Counted from the stretch's first letter, positions 7,732 to 16,647 are shown. The stretch: 50,545 nucleotides of DNA from Candidatus Nitrosopumilus sp. (GCA_029863275.1 JAOTVS010000010.1:1-50545), one strand, 5' to 3'. Notes: a model not told the origin generated them from the sequence alone. Translations and numbers: made by a program.

Positions 7732-10700
7732 ATGACGAACACCAAAACAACATTTGCAATTGCGTTTCTTGCAATCTCTTTAGCATTAGCTTTGGGTTCT
7801 GTAGATGATGCATTTGCAGTACCAGTACCAATCAACTTGCCAGGATTTGAAAGTCCAAACTTAGGAAATGGAAAATGGACACCAACATATGCTGCTAATC
7901 CAACTGAATGGCAATTTTATGGCACAGCAGGAGTATTCAACCCAAAAACTCAGCATATTACAAATGAAGCTCCTGAAGGAAAAAACACTGCATATACTAA
8001 CAACGGCTATCTATGCCAAGATCTTGATACTAAAGTACAAGGAGAAATAAAATACACTCTATCAGTCCAGGTAGGCACAAGAAATGAAGGCCTTCCAAAT
8101 CAATTCCACTTGTTCTTATTTGATCAAAGTTTTACCGTACTTGCACATTTACCATACACTGAGGGAATTGTACCTCCACGAGGACAGTGGGCAGAAAATA
8201 CAATAGAGCGCACTGTATATGATGGCGACCCTTCAATTGGTAAAAACTTGAAAATTTGCTTATACTCTCCTCGAGCTCAATCAAACTTTGATGATGTTAG
8301 ACTAGATGCAACTCCACTTTACGGCTCTATTGCAGGACAAAAATATGAAGACCTCAACGGTGATGGCCTACGTGATTCAGGTGAGCCATACCTTAATGGA
8401 TGGACAATTTTCCTAGATGAAAATGACAATGCAGAACTAGACCCTGGTGAGTTGCGTACAGTTACACAAGACATTCGTGGTATCCCAGGAAACTATCTAT
8501 TTGAAGAGGTACCCCTAGGACACTATCACATCTGTGAGATAATGCAGTATAACTGGGCACAAACAGCACCTGGTTCACCTGCAGAGCCTGAATGCTTTGA
8601 TGTGACTTTGGAATCAGGTTACAGAGAAATTACAGGATTAAACTTTGGAAACGAAGTACTAGGTGAGATTCACGGCCAAAAGTATGCCGACCAAAACCTA
8701 AATGGCATACGTGATCACGGTGAGCCATACCTTAATGGATGGACCATATACATTGATGAGAATTTCAATAGAGTACTTGATGATGGTGAATACAGTACAG
8801 TAACCCATGAAAATGACGCAGGCAAAATAGGTGTGTACAAGTTCACAGGACTAATTGAAGGACACTATGATGTCTGCGAAGTAATCCCTGATGAATGGGA
8901 GCAAACCCAACCAGGAAGCGCACATGATCCTGCATGCTATGAGGTAGACATTGACTATTCAGGCAAAAAAGTAAAGGGATTAGACTTTGGCAATTTCAAC
9001 TATAATCTTTATGGCGCAACACTAACTGTAATTAAAAATGTAATTAACAATAACGGTGGCACTGCAGCACCTGAAGACTTTGTGATGAATGTAACTAATC
9101 CATTGTTTGTTCCATTTACAACCTTTGCAGGATCCGCCCAAGGTGTAGAGATTGCAATTGCTGCAGGACAAACAATTGTAACTGAGAATGAATTGCCATT
9201 GTACAACTCTAGTATGGATGGTGATTGCAACTTTGTAGCACAACTTGGAGTAGAATATGTTTGTACCATTACTAATAATGATAAAGCACCAGGATTAACT
9301 CTGATTAAAAATGTAATTAATGATAACGGAGGCATTGCAGTTCCAGGTAACTTTACAATGACTGCAACTGGACCTACTACAATTTCAGGACCAGGACCAA
9401 TTGTAGAGTCTGATGAGTCTTTTGTTGCAGGAGAATACACACTATCTGAGACTGAACTATTTGGATACGAGTCCGGCGAATGGTCATGTGTAGGTGACGG
9501 TATTCAAGTAGACAATACAATTACACTTGGTCTAGACGACTCGACCACTTGTACTATCATCAATGATGATGTAGCCCCAACATTGACTGTAATTAAAAAT
9601 GTAATTAACAACAACGGTGGCTCTGCAGTACCTGCAGACTTTACAATGATTGTTACAAACTCACTCTTTGAGCCACAAACAACCTTTGCAGGATCCTCTG
9701 AGGGTACAACCATCCCAATTGATGCAGGATACACTGCAGTATCTGAGGCCAAACCAATATCATACATGAGTGATGGAGGAGAAGGCGACTGTGAGTTTAT
9801 CGCAGAATCAGGCATGGATTACACCTGTACTATTACTAATGATGACCTAGCCCCAGGATTGACACTTGAGATGAACCTCATCCAAGATGACAACGGCTTT
9901 GCCCACGCCTCAGAGTTTACGCTATCAGCTAATGGCACCACACCATTTTCAGGACCAGGTCCACTTGTACAATCAGGTGAGAACATTGTAGCAGGAATAT
10001 ACTCACTTGATGCAACAGGATCTGAATATTACACATACAGCGACTGGACATGCAGTGCTTCCCAAATTGACAGTACTACTGTATCTTTGCCATTTGGGGC
10101 AGCAGTATTATGTAGTATTACCATTGATGATAAACTAGACTCTGATGGTGATGCAATTCCAAACGAGTTTGATAACTGTAAAGATGTGCCAAACTTTGAG
10201 CAACTCGACTGGAATGAGGATGGCATTGGTGATGCATGTGCACCATCTGGTGGAGATAACGAATGGGACACAAGACCAACATTTGGTGTAAATCATGAGG
10301 ACTATCAAAGCATGATAGTTGATAACGGCTTTGCATTTAATGGCAATACATTTAGTGTAACTGATAACCACCACACACCATTTGAACAACAGATAATTGA
10401 GATAGGTGCAGTAAACACATTTGCAGCAACAGTATATGCTGACAAGGACCTTAAGGTACAAGAGTTCCTCTTTGGAGTACCAGAGGTTGGAATGGGACAC
10501 CTAGCTGAGATGCGAGTAGAGGTATGGTATGACAATGTAGGTGATATTGCAGACATTAAAGTAATTCAAGACACTGAGGTAATTGACCGCTCTACGCTAT
10601 CAGTTACCCACAAGACATCAAAGTGCCTTAGTTCAGATACTGAGGAGAACTGTAACACCACTACAATGTCAGCAGTTTTCCTAGAACCACTTGCAGACAG

Positions 10701-11202
10701 TGTCATGGCAATAAAGGCAATAGACTTTGCACTCAGAGACCAGACAACTTATCTTAATGACGGATTTGATATATCGGGCGATTCTCTTAATCCAATGAAA
10801 ACTATGATGATTCCATCTACCATAAAAGGTGAGGGATTAATCCAAGTTACCCAGAATGAAAAGTACAGTGACTATTGGAGTGCACAAGATGGCCGAATCT
10901 TTGAGATGAACTCTTTTGGCTCATTCAAGCAGATTAATCTTGCCTTTGAGCGATTCTCAGATTCAGGCAACGCACTAACTAGACTTCACTCAAACTTTGG
11001 CAAGATTGTAGAGTATGAGGCAAACAGAGCAGTTGGAGTCTTTGATGCAAGCAAACTAGTATCAGAGTTACCTGCTAGTTTCTCACATGATATTACCATG
11101 AGTGAGAGGTTATCCGAAGAGGTAATAACTGAGATGATAATTCAGCAGCACATTGCACAAAAGGTACTAGAATCCATGGACCAACAAGCCCGTTGGAATT
11201 AG
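7732..11202 (+). CDS. Large modular secreted protein (SdrD-like, collagen-binding-like and TSP3 modules)
   Basis: 1156 aa. The signal peptide is MTNTKTTFAIAFLAISLALA...DDAFA. Order of parts: a carbohydrate-binding-like sandwich (about 30-195); two SdrD B-type modules (about 198-305 and 310-425) with GQKYEDLNGDGLRDSGEPYL and GQKYADQNLNGIRDHGEPYL calcium-loop motifs; four prealbumin-like repeats starting near 430, 521, 617 and 709 (LTVIKNVINNNGG... ending CTITNDD); a thrombospondin-3 calcium repeat near 802-840 (DSDGDAIPNEFDNC...DGIGDAC); and a unique roughly 315-residue C-terminus. There is no membrane anchor. These modules are typical of bacterial and archaeal adhesins or S-layer-associated proteins. 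The same prealbumin-like and TSP3 modules occur in the protease at 47648. Function: probable cell-surface structure or adhesion, inferred. Confidence 0.88.
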   Translation: MTNTKTTFAIAFLAISLALALGSVDDAFAVPVPINLPGFESPNLGNGKWTPTYAANPTEWQFYGTAGVFNPKTQHITNEAPEGKNTAYTNNGYLCQDLDTKVQGEIKYTLSVQVGTRNEGLPNQFHLFLFDQSFTVLAHLPYTEGIVPPRGQWAENTIERTVYDGDPSIGKNLKICLYSPRAQSNFDDVRLDATPLYGSIAGQKYEDLNGDGLRDSGEPYLNGWTIFLDENDNAELDPGELRTVTQDIRGIPGNYLFEEVPLGHYHICEIMQYNWAQTAPGSPAEPECFDVTLESGYREITGLNFGNEVLGEIHGQKYADQNLNGIRDHGEPYLNGWTIYIDENFNRVLDDGEYSTVTHENDAGKIGVYKFTGLIEGHYDVCEVIPDEWEQTQPGSAHDPACYEVDIDYSGKKVKGLDFGNFNYNLYGATLTVIKNVINNNGGTAAPEDFVMNVTNPLFVPFTTFAGSAQGVEIAIAAGQTIVTENELPLYNSSMDGDCNFVAQLGVEYVCTITNNDKAPGLTLIKNVINDNGGIAVPGNFTMTATGPTTISGPGPIVESDESFVAGEYTLSETELFGYESGEWSCVGDGIQVDNTITLGLDDSTTCTIINDDVAPTLTVIKNVINNNGGSAVPADFTMIVTNSLFEPQTTFAGSSEGTTIPIDAGYTAVSEAKPISYMSDGGEGDCEFIAESGMDYTCTITNDDLAPGLTLEMNLIQDDNGFAHASEFTLSANGTTPFSGPGPLVQSGENIVAGIYSLDATGSEYYTYSDWTCSASQIDSTTVSLPFGAAVLCSITIDDKLDSDGDAIPNEFDNCKDVPNFEQLDWNEDGIGDACAPSGGDNEWDTRPTFGVNHEDYQSMIVDNGFAFNGNTFSVTDNHHTPFEQQIIEIGAVNTFAATVYADKDLKVQEFLFGVPEVGMGHLAEMRVEVWYDNVGDIADIKVIQDTEVIDRSTLSVTHKTSKCLSSDTEENCNTTTMSAVFLEPLADSVMAIKAIDFALRDQTTYLNDGFDISGDSLNPMKTMMIPSTIKGEGLIQVTQNEKYSDYWSAQDGRIFEMNSFGSFKQINLAFERFSDSGNALTRLHSNFGKIVEYEANRAVGVFDASKLVSELPASFSHDITMSERLSEEVITEMIIQQHIAQKVLESMDQQARWN

Positions 11203-11247
11203 ATCAAAATAACTTAATCTCTCGCAAATTATCATATGAAATTTTAC

Positions 11248-12087
11248 TCATCTAGATATACTAGGATATTCTGTAATCTCTTTTGAAAGTAAGGCTTTAC
11301 AGATATCCCAAGGAGTAACAACCCAATCTTTGTAAATCACATATGGATGCTCCATGTCATACATCATTGCAGATACTTCATTTATCGTCAGATTATCAAA
11401 GATCACTCGTGCTTCTTCTAAATCAATTGTGTTGGCAGGAACGCTTAAGAAATAATCCATATCTTTTAGATGGCGCATTTTTTCTGTTATTGTTTCAATA
11501 ATTATTCTGTCATTGAGATATTTGTTGGAATTCTCAAGCAGTATTTTTCTAGTCTTATTTTCAAACATGGATTTTATTATTGACCCCATAGTATCGTCCT
11601 TCTTGAAAGTCACGCGAGGTTTTTTTTCTAAATCACTGATTGATAGATTTGTTTTACATCTCATTCCAATCTCAAGGATTTTTTTGGCAGAGATTGCTGA
11701 ATAATGATTCCATTCATTTTTTATAATGGCGTATGCTCGTCCTCTTTTTTGCCATTGCGTCATCAAATTCTTGTATTTTGTATCATCTGTGACTGTTACA
11801 GGATTTGCCTCCATGATATCCTCTACCCTAGTTCCGTAAAATAGGCTCGAGGTAGGATTTTTCAATAAATTTTCCATGATTTCTTTTCCCCCAACTACTC
11901 CGATAGGTTTTCCATCATCTAATACCAATACAGAATCTGTTGCAGATTCCAAATATTGGGCAAGCATTCCTGCAACTACCCAAACTTCTTTACCTTTTTC
12001 AACAAAGATACAAAGGGAATAGGTAAGAGTTTCAGGAAGTAAGTCCCTAAGAGTGCGTTCTGCTAGGGGGTTTTCTAGGCAAGCCAA
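11248..12087 (-). CDS. CBS-domain protein, second of a tandem pair
   Basis: 279 aa. Residues about 10-145 form one CBS pair: VWVVAGMLAQYLESATDSVLVLDDGKPIGVVGGKEIMENLL, then VEDIMEANPVTVTDDTKYKNLM...RGRAYAIIKNEWNHYSAISAKKILE. A second, more divergent pair follows (DDTMGSIIKSMFENKTRKILLENSNKYLNDRIIIETI). CBS pairs bind adenine nucleotides and gate other activities. It overlaps the end of the upstream CBS gene by 13 bases and is clearly its paralogue (same block order), but it lacks the zinc-ribbon tail. Target unknown. The pair could act as a heterodimeric energy or nucleotide sensor; that is inference. Confidence 0.82.
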   Translation of the reverse strand: MACLENPLAERTLRDLLPETLTYSLCIFVEKGKEVWVVAGMLAQYLESATDSVLVLDDGKPIGVVGGKEIMENLLKNPTSSLFYGTRVEDIMEANPVTVTDDTKYKNLMTQWQKRGRAYAIIKNEWNHYSAISAKKILEIGMRCKTNLSISDLEKKPRVTFKKDDTMGSIIKSMFENKTRKILLENSNKYLNDRIIIETITEKMRHLKDMDYFLSVPANTIDLEEARVIFDNLTINEVSAMMYDMEHPYVIYKDWVVTPWDICKALLSKEITEYPSISR

Positions 12088-12962
12088 CTAATATCCCCCC
12101 CACAATGAGGACATGCCTTCTTTAATTCTTCTGAGCGTTGAGTAATCCCATCCAACAGCAAAGTTAAACAGATATCCCATGGACTAACTGAAATGTCTTT
12201 GTAGATTAGATATGGATGATCCATTCTGTACAGCTTTCGGCAAATTTGATTCAAGTTGAGATCTTCTTTGAGAACAGTTACCTCTGGTAGTTCTATTTGA
12301 TTTACTGGCAGCTCTAAAAAGTTTTCAACATCAGGATGAAACTTTAAAATTTTTGAAATCTCTTCAAGAATTATTCTATCACTAATAAACTGATTAGAAT
12401 ATTCTAATAAAAGTTTACGAGTGTTATGCTTAAACATCAAATCAATTATTCTTCCAAGTGAATCATCTAGGCTAAAAGTAACTATCTTCTTTTTTGGAAT
12501 CGAAGATATTGAAATGTTTGACTTGCATTTTATTCCAACTTCCAACATTTTTCTTGCAGATATTGGAGAATATCCTTTAAAGGAATTGGGTGTAATTGCA
12601 AAGGCTCTTCTAGATTCTTGCCATCTTTGCATCAGGTCATTGAATATAAGATCCTTTTCAACGATGGGTACCTTTTCATACATTATTTCTTTTACTTTAT
12701 TTTCGTACTGAAAATCACGTGTAGGGTTTTTTCTAACATGGTCTAAAAGATCGTATCCCCCTACTATGCCGACAGGTTTCAAGTTATCGTCACGGATTAC
12801 AATCGAATCAACTGTTGATTCAAGATACTGAACACACATCTCAGTTGCCACCCAAACCTCTCTGTCTTGGTTTAGATAGACACATGGAGTATCAGTCAAA
12901 CTATCAGAGAACATTTCCTCTAGGGTTAATTTAGAAATATTCGAAACAGTAGATGCGGCCAT
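12075..12962 (-). CDS. CBS-domain protein with C-terminal zinc-binding CPHC motif
   Basis: 295 aa, first gene of the tandem. CBS blocks are visible at VWVATEMCVQYLESTVDSIVIRDDNLKPVGIVGGYDLLDHV, KVKEIMYEKVPIVEKDLIFNDLMQRW...RRAFAIT and again DDSLGRIIDLMFKHNTRKLLLEYSNQFISDRIILEEI. The C-terminus carries CPHCGGDISWLA, half of a zinc ribbon that could be completed by dimerisation. The paralogue downstream lacks it. A TATA-like element (ATTAAAATACTA around 13000) supports the ATG start at 12960-12962. Likely a cytosolic ligand-sensing regulator; what it regulates is not evident from neighbours. Confidence 0.82.
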   Translation of the reverse strand: MAASTVSNISKLTLEEMFSDSLTDTPCVYLNQDREVWVATEMCVQYLESTVDSIVIRDDNLKPVGIVGGYDLLDHVRKNPTRDFQYENKVKEIMYEKVPIVEKDLIFNDLMQRWQESRRAFAITPNSFKGYSPISARKMLEVGIKCKSNISISSIPKKKIVTFSLDDSLGRIIDLMFKHNTRKLLLEYSNQFISDRIILEEISKILKFHPDVENFLELPVNQIELPEVTVLKEDLNLNQICRKLYRMDHPYLIYKDISVSPWDICLTLLLDGITQRSEELKKACPHCGGDISWLA

Positions 12963-13251
12963 TTTTACAATTATAAATACGGAAATTTAGTATTTTAATA
13001 GATTCTTGATTATTATCATTAAGAATAACTCAAAATACTTAATAAATTTAAAGAAATTGCCAAAAATAATGAAATTATTTTTCTAGATTATTTTTCTTTT
13101 TTAGTATTTTTTCAGTTAAACTTTTAGCTCTACAAAAAATCCAAACACTATGCTGTCTAAATTCATTCCAAAAAATTACTTCAAGTCTCTTCAGATTAAA
13201 ACATGAAGTTACTTTCTACAGATTTAATACATGAAATCTAATTAGTGATTT

Positions 13252-13827
13252 ATGGAGTTAAATGTAATTACAAATGATTATGATGCATCTAAGACTGGCG
13301 AATTCCCTTGTATTTCATGCCATACCAACTGCTGCAAAGAATATGTGATATTTGTAAATGCCCATGACATTTATCGACTTTCAGTTGAATTGACAATGGA
13401 ACCAGAGAGTTTTCTTGAGATTTATGGAGCAAAGGATTATGATCTTGGAATAAAGGTGAAAGAAGGCTTGCTAGATCTTGCTTTAAAACAAAAAGATAGC
13501 AGATGCATGTTTCTTGAAGAATCTAAAGATGTCTTTCGATGCACTGTAAATGACTTTAAACCAAGTGTGTGCAAATCATATCCATTTCAAATGAAAAATG
13601 GGAGATTGATTCAGATGAGTGAAAAGATGTGTCCTGTAGATTGGAATACTAAAGAATTTGAGGTTATGATGAAAACTCATCTCAAAAAAGATAAAGATGA
13701 ATGGAAGTTTTATGACAATCTTGTACTTGAATGGAATGCAAAGAATGGAATAAAAAAACCACTAGCTGAATTTTTGAAATTTATGCTAGATAGAGTAGTT
13801 TTAGAATTTACAAGGACAGATAATTAG
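13252..13827 (+). CDS. YkgJ family cysteine-cluster protein
   Basis: 191 aa. The family's cysteine cluster is present: CISCHTNCCKEYV near residue 22, then CMFLEESKDVFRC and SVCKSYPF in the middle, and a later C in KMCPVDWN. YkgJ (UPF0153/CxxCxxCC) proteins are predicted to bind zinc or an iron-sulfur cluster; their biochemical role is unsettled. The PSVCKSYPFQ segment is strongly conserved in the family. The gene stands alone, with promoter-like AT-rich DNA upstream. Confidence 0.85.
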   Translation: MELNVITNDYDASKTGEFPCISCHTNCCKEYVIFVNAHDIYRLSVELTMEPESFLEIYGAKDYDLGIKVKEGLLDLALKQKDSRCMFLEESKDVFRCTVNDFKPSVCKSYPFQMKNGRLIQMSEKMCPVDWNTKEFEVMMKTHLKKDKDEWKFYDNLVLEWNAKNGIKKPLAEFLKFMLDRVVLEFTRTDN

Positions 13828-13951
13828 TTTCATCTCTGCATGATAATTTGTGTTCTATTGAATGAAAAATATTTGAATGAATCTGTGTACCTTGTTACCC
13901 CCAAAATGAGAGTCTACTTGACCACATCGTCCTTTTAAAGAAACTAAAATT

Positions 13952-14926
13952 TTATTTTAAATTTATCTCTAAAAATTCTATAGTTTTTTGCCATGCATCC
14001 ATGGATTCTTCTGGAGCATATCTCTCACCAGAAGGATTTGCAAAAGCGTGATTGACATCTGGATAAATGTAAATGTCATTTGGAATTTCAAGTTCATTTA
14101 ATGCAGATTCGAATTCCTTTACTGATTTAGGTGGAATTCCTTGGTCAAGCTCTGCAAAAATCCCTAAAATTGGCCAATTAATTACAGATAGCCTCTCTTT
14201 TTCAGTAACTAATTGTCCATAGTAGATTACAGTGGCATCAATGTCATCATTGCTCAAAGCAAGATTAAGTGATTGTCCACCACCAAAACACCATCCAACA
14301 GACCCCATTTTTTCAGGAGCATATTTTTCTTGCACATACGATGATGCAAAATTCATGTTTTCATTCCAATACTGTGAATCAAAAGAGCTCATCAATTCCC
14401 GTGCCTCATCTGAGGTCGTAGCTAATTGCCCATCATACAAATCAACTGCAAATACAATATACCCATGAGATGCTAGTTTTTTTGCCATATCACGAATGTT
14501 GTCATTTAGTCCCCACCACTCATGAATCATAATTACTGCAGGATACTGACCATCCATACTTGGTCTGGCCAAGTATCCTTTAGAATTTTGAAAATAGTTT
14601 ACATCTTCAGTTTCCACTGAAAATTCTCCAAGGGTAAAGACTTCAGAATTATTGTTCTGATTTTTATTATAATCTGGTAGAATGTGCATTGCCCAACCTC
14701 GTTCTATTAACTTTGAAACAGAACTTGGTTGTAGACACGCTGGTTTTCCATTAGAGATTTTCATTACAAGTTCGAGTCCCTCCGTACAAGTAACTTTTGT
14801 TGGCTCTACTCCTTCATTGATCTGTTTTAGTGGAGGTGGAAAATATGCGATAGCCTCTGCATTTCCTAACTGTAATGTTACAATGATTATACTTAAAAAA
14901 ATTATTATAATTCCTGAATGATTCAC
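13952..14926 (-). CDS. Secreted dienelactone hydrolase family protein
   Basis: 324 aa. The N-terminal signal peptide is GIIIIFLSIIIVTLQLGNAEA. Residues about 40-85 form a small module with two cysteines: CTEGLELVMKISNGKPACLQ...KLIERGW. The alpha/beta-hydrolase domain follows, with the oxyanion-region IHEWWGLNDNIRDMAKKLA, the nucleophile elbow GWCFGGGQS (Cys as in dienelactone hydrolase), an acid in ILGIFAELDQGIPP and the catalytic His in YPDVNHAFANPSGERY. DLH-fold enzymes hydrolyse lactones or esters; export suggests an extracellular substrate. The two-cysteine module recurs in the Met/His-rich secreted protein at 37489. Substrate unknown. Confidence 0.88.
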   Translation of the reverse strand: MNHSGIIIIFLSIIIVTLQLGNAEAIAYFPPPLKQINEGVEPTKVTCTEGLELVMKISNGKPACLQPSSVSKLIERGWAMHILPDYNKNQNNNSEVFTLGEFSVETEDVNYFQNSKGYLARPSMDGQYPAVIMIHEWWGLNDNIRDMAKKLASHGYIVFAVDLYDGQLATTSDEARELMSSFDSQYWNENMNFASSYVQEKYAPEKMGSVGWCFGGGQSLNLALSNDDIDATVIYYGQLVTEKERLSVINWPILGIFAELDQGIPPKSVKEFESALNELEIPNDIYIYPDVNHAFANPSGERYAPEESMDAWQKTIEFLEINLK

Positions 14927-15469
14927 ATAAAGTATCTTATCTATTGATATTTTACTATTTCTTATTTTTGTACCTTCATCTATTTCTAGACTATTTTGAT
15001 AGTTACATGCAAACTGATCAATTATTTTTAAATTTTAAATTATAAATCTTCAAAAAAGAAAAATCAAATACAATTGGTAAAAATCTTACTTTTTGTTATA
15101 ATCTGGATTAGTAGGATTTTTGACTCATGAAGGGGCATTTCCTTTTTACTGACCCTGTAGATCAAAATTATTCTTTACGGTTCCAATGACTATCACAATA
15201 ATATCCTTCTTTACAATAAACTCTCTTTCAGTCTTAACATGTCTTTTGCACATAAGATGACATTGTATTCATTGTGTAGATACCGCCTTCATTCTAATTA
15301 ACCTGCCTTTTGCAGAAACACTATAAGGAGAATCAATGCATTTTCTTTGTCGTAGTAGTGTGAGTTTGCATATCTGAAAAGAAGGACTGAATTAACTACT
15401 CAGCTACGATAAACTTTACAGGAAACTCTCATTTGTCTTCTTTAATACCTAGTAAGGAGATAATAAAAC
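14927..15469. other. Intergenic region holding a decayed zinc-finger gene and a promoter
   Basis: AT-rich DNA between the dienelactone hydrolase and the first small-protein cassette. It contains a probable gene remnant (15168-15270, listed separately). Near its right edge a TATA-like GATAAACTTTAC (about 15408-15420) and a Shine-Dalgarno-like AAGGAG (15454-15459) lie ten bases before ATG 15470. I see nothing else of note. Confidence 0.5.
15168..15270 (-). pseudogene. Probable remnant of a tiny zinc-finger gene
   Basis: No intact frame exists, but two frames joined by one frameshift give a zinc-finger-like protein: CHLMCKRHVKTER in one frame, then VYCKEGYYCDSHWNRKE followed by TAA (15168-15170) in another. 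A two-base change around the GAAAGAGAGTT stretch restores continuity. The first cysteine pair is spaced CxxxC rather than the usual CxxC, so an extra codon may also have been gained. No start codon is clear. It lies beside a cluster of intact tiny zinc proteins, which makes decay of a family member plausible. Chance similarity is the alternative. Confidence 0.3.
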
Positions 15470-15580
15470 ATGTTAAAAGAACTATTTTTAAGACTAAAAG
15501 GAAAACGAGGAGCGACATTAAAAGACATTGATGCATTCAAGGAATCTGAACAAAAATACAAAAGGAGTTTGGAAAAATAA
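15470..15580 (+). CDS. Small lysine-rich protein (36 aa), first gene of zinc-finger cassette A
   Basis: ATG to TAA, 36 residues, highly basic and helical (MLKELFLRLKGKRGATLKDI...YKRSLEK). An AAGGAG sequence ten bases upstream supports the start. The stop TAA is followed at once by the ATG of the C2H2-type protein, so translation is coupled. A protein of exactly the same length and similar charge opens the inverted cassette at 16975-17085. Function unknown. Confidence 0.6.
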   Translation: MLKELFLRLKGKRGATLKDIDAFKESEQKYKRSLEK

Positions 15581-15712
15581 ATGACCTATAGTTGCAAACA
15601 TTGTAATTTTAGGTGGGATGCATGGGAAGGAAATTTTCAAAAGGTACTCAACCATGAAAAAACCCATTTAAAAAATTCAAAAACAATATCTGTGGAGAAA
15701 ATTAAGCAATGA
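15581..15712 (+). CDS. Tiny C2H2 zinc-finger protein (43 aa), cassette A
   Basis: 43 residues. Cys5, Cys8, His25 and His29 form a C-x2-C-x16-H-x3-H finger (CKHCNFRW ... VLNHEKTH). The protein at 16869-16973 has the four ligands at the same residue numbers and 16 of the first 29 residues identical, so the two are paralogues. It starts directly after the stop of the 36-aa protein and its stop overlaps the next start (ATGA). A single archaeal C2H2 finger could bind DNA, RNA or protein; which one is not known here. Confidence 0.7.
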   Translation: MTYSCKHCNFRWDAWEGNFQKVLNHEKTHLKNSKTISVEKIKQ

Positions 15713-15840
15713 TTCAATTAGATGATTTAAAAATTTGTGACAACTGTGGTAATGCATTTGCAAAACAACTAGGAGATAAGGCCATGAACCGTTGTCCAGC
15801 TTGTAAGACATGGAGAATGGAGAACAAAACTAAAAATTGA
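15709..15840 (+). CDS. Tiny zinc-ribbon protein (43 aa), third gene of cassette A
   Basis: 43 residues beginning in the ATGA overlap with the C2H2 gene. Two cysteine pairs, CDNC (near residue 10) and CPAC (near residue 29), give a zinc ribbon; the tail is basic (KTWRMENKTKN). It is the third gene of a compact three-gene unit. The equivalent position in cassette B also holds a two-CxxC zinc ribbon, but beyond the cysteines the two ribbons are not clearly alike. Function unknown. Confidence 0.62.
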   Translation: MIQLDDLKICDNCGNAFAKQLGDKAMNRCPACKTWRMENKTKN

Positions 15841-16004
15841 AAAACATCACAAACCTCCGTAAATTTATCCAATGGTTTTTTCATTATAATGTAAAAGAGA
15901 AGTCCCATTGGTGGAAAGAACAATAGTTTTTGAAAGGTGAAGTTTTAAAGAGTGAACAGTTGTATTATTTGTATATACAATAATAAACAATATTTTGAAT
16001 TAAC

Positions 16005-16538
16005 ATGGTGAGTTTTAATCTAGCAAGTGTATTTTTGCAAGCCCCCCAAAGTATTGATCTTTCTGTTATAGCGATTATAGTTAGCTCCTTAACTGCAATA
16101 ATTCTTGCATTCATGGTTTTAATAACTTGGAGAAACATAAAAGAAAATACAAAGGCAACCTATTCTCAGTTATTACGTGGGTTTCATGAGGATTTAACAA
16201 CTCGTCTAAACAAAAATTCTGTTCTTAAAACTAGAGAAGATTGTCAGAGATATGCAAATGATTATCTAAATACGGTAGACGAAATTGCTTTCTTAAACAT
16301 AAACGGAAAAATTCCGCAGGGAATTGCCAAATATCTTGGAAGATTTTTTGCATATGGTTTGAACATTATTGATTGGTACGATGATATGATTCAGGAAGAT
16401 TTTCTGGAAACTGCCAAGAAAAACTGGCCCAACTATTTTCGTTATTGTGAGAAGTACAGTATTCGTTTAAACCCTGAAGACAAACTTCCAAAAATAATGT
16501 TAGATTACAATCAATTGAGAGATAATGAATCACAGTGA
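16005..16538 (+). CDS. DUF4760-like membrane-anchored protein
   Basis: 177 aa. There is one N-terminal transmembrane helix (LSVIAIIVSSLTAIILAFMVL, about residues 20-41), then a helical cytoplasmic domain starting TWRNIKENTKATYSQLLRGF and including YLNTVDEIAFLNINGKIPQ, YLGRFFAYGLNIIDWYDDMI and FETAKK-type helices. The layout matches DUF4760, a family of single-TM proteins of unknown function sometimes found near mobile or defence genes. It lies exactly between the two inverted zinc-finger cassettes. A TATA-like TTGTATATACAATA about 30 bases upstream fits the ATG start. Confidence 0.6.
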   Translation: MVSFNLASVFLQAPQSIDLSVIAIIVSSLTAIILAFMVLITWRNIKENTKATYSQLLRGFHEDLTTRLNKNSVLKTREDCQRYANDYLNTVDEIAFLNINGKIPQGIAKYLGRFFAYGLNIIDWYDDMIQEDFLETAKKNWPNYFRYCEKYSIRLNPEDKLPKIMLDYNQLRDNESQ

Positions 16539-16557
16539 CTAAAAATCTCAAAAACTT

Positions 16558-16647
16558 TTAATCTATTTTACATTGGCATTTTTGTTGTTTGTCAAATCTA
16601 GGAAATTTTAGTTTATGACATACTTCACAATATAGTTGATTCGACAT
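16558..16647 (-). CDS. Tiny cysteine-rich protein (29 aa)
   Basis: 29 residues from ATG 16645-16647 to TAA. Cysteines are spaced CEVC and CQC, with a histidine after the first pair (CEVCHKL), enough for one zinc site; the rest is basic. It is the last small gene in the minus-strand run downstream of cassette B, about 80 bases after the zinc-ribbon gene. It is very short, and only the cysteine pattern and its neighbours support it. Confidence 0.45.
   Translation of the reverse strand: MSNQLYCEVCHKLKFPRFDKQQKCQCKID

Noticed and set aside
9009-9440. Minus-strand frame of 143 codons inside the 1156-aa gene
   Set aside because: Shadow of the repeat modules; the plus-strand protein is well supported, and repeats create mirrored long frames.
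15336-15377. 13-codon plus-strand frame with a Shine-Dalgarno-like sequence (MHFLCRSSVSLHI)
   Set aside because: Too short and without any motif to support as a gene.
15714-15923. Minus-strand frame of 69 codons
   Set aside because: Covers the third gene of cassette A, whose zinc-ribbon pattern and ATGA overlap are better evidence.
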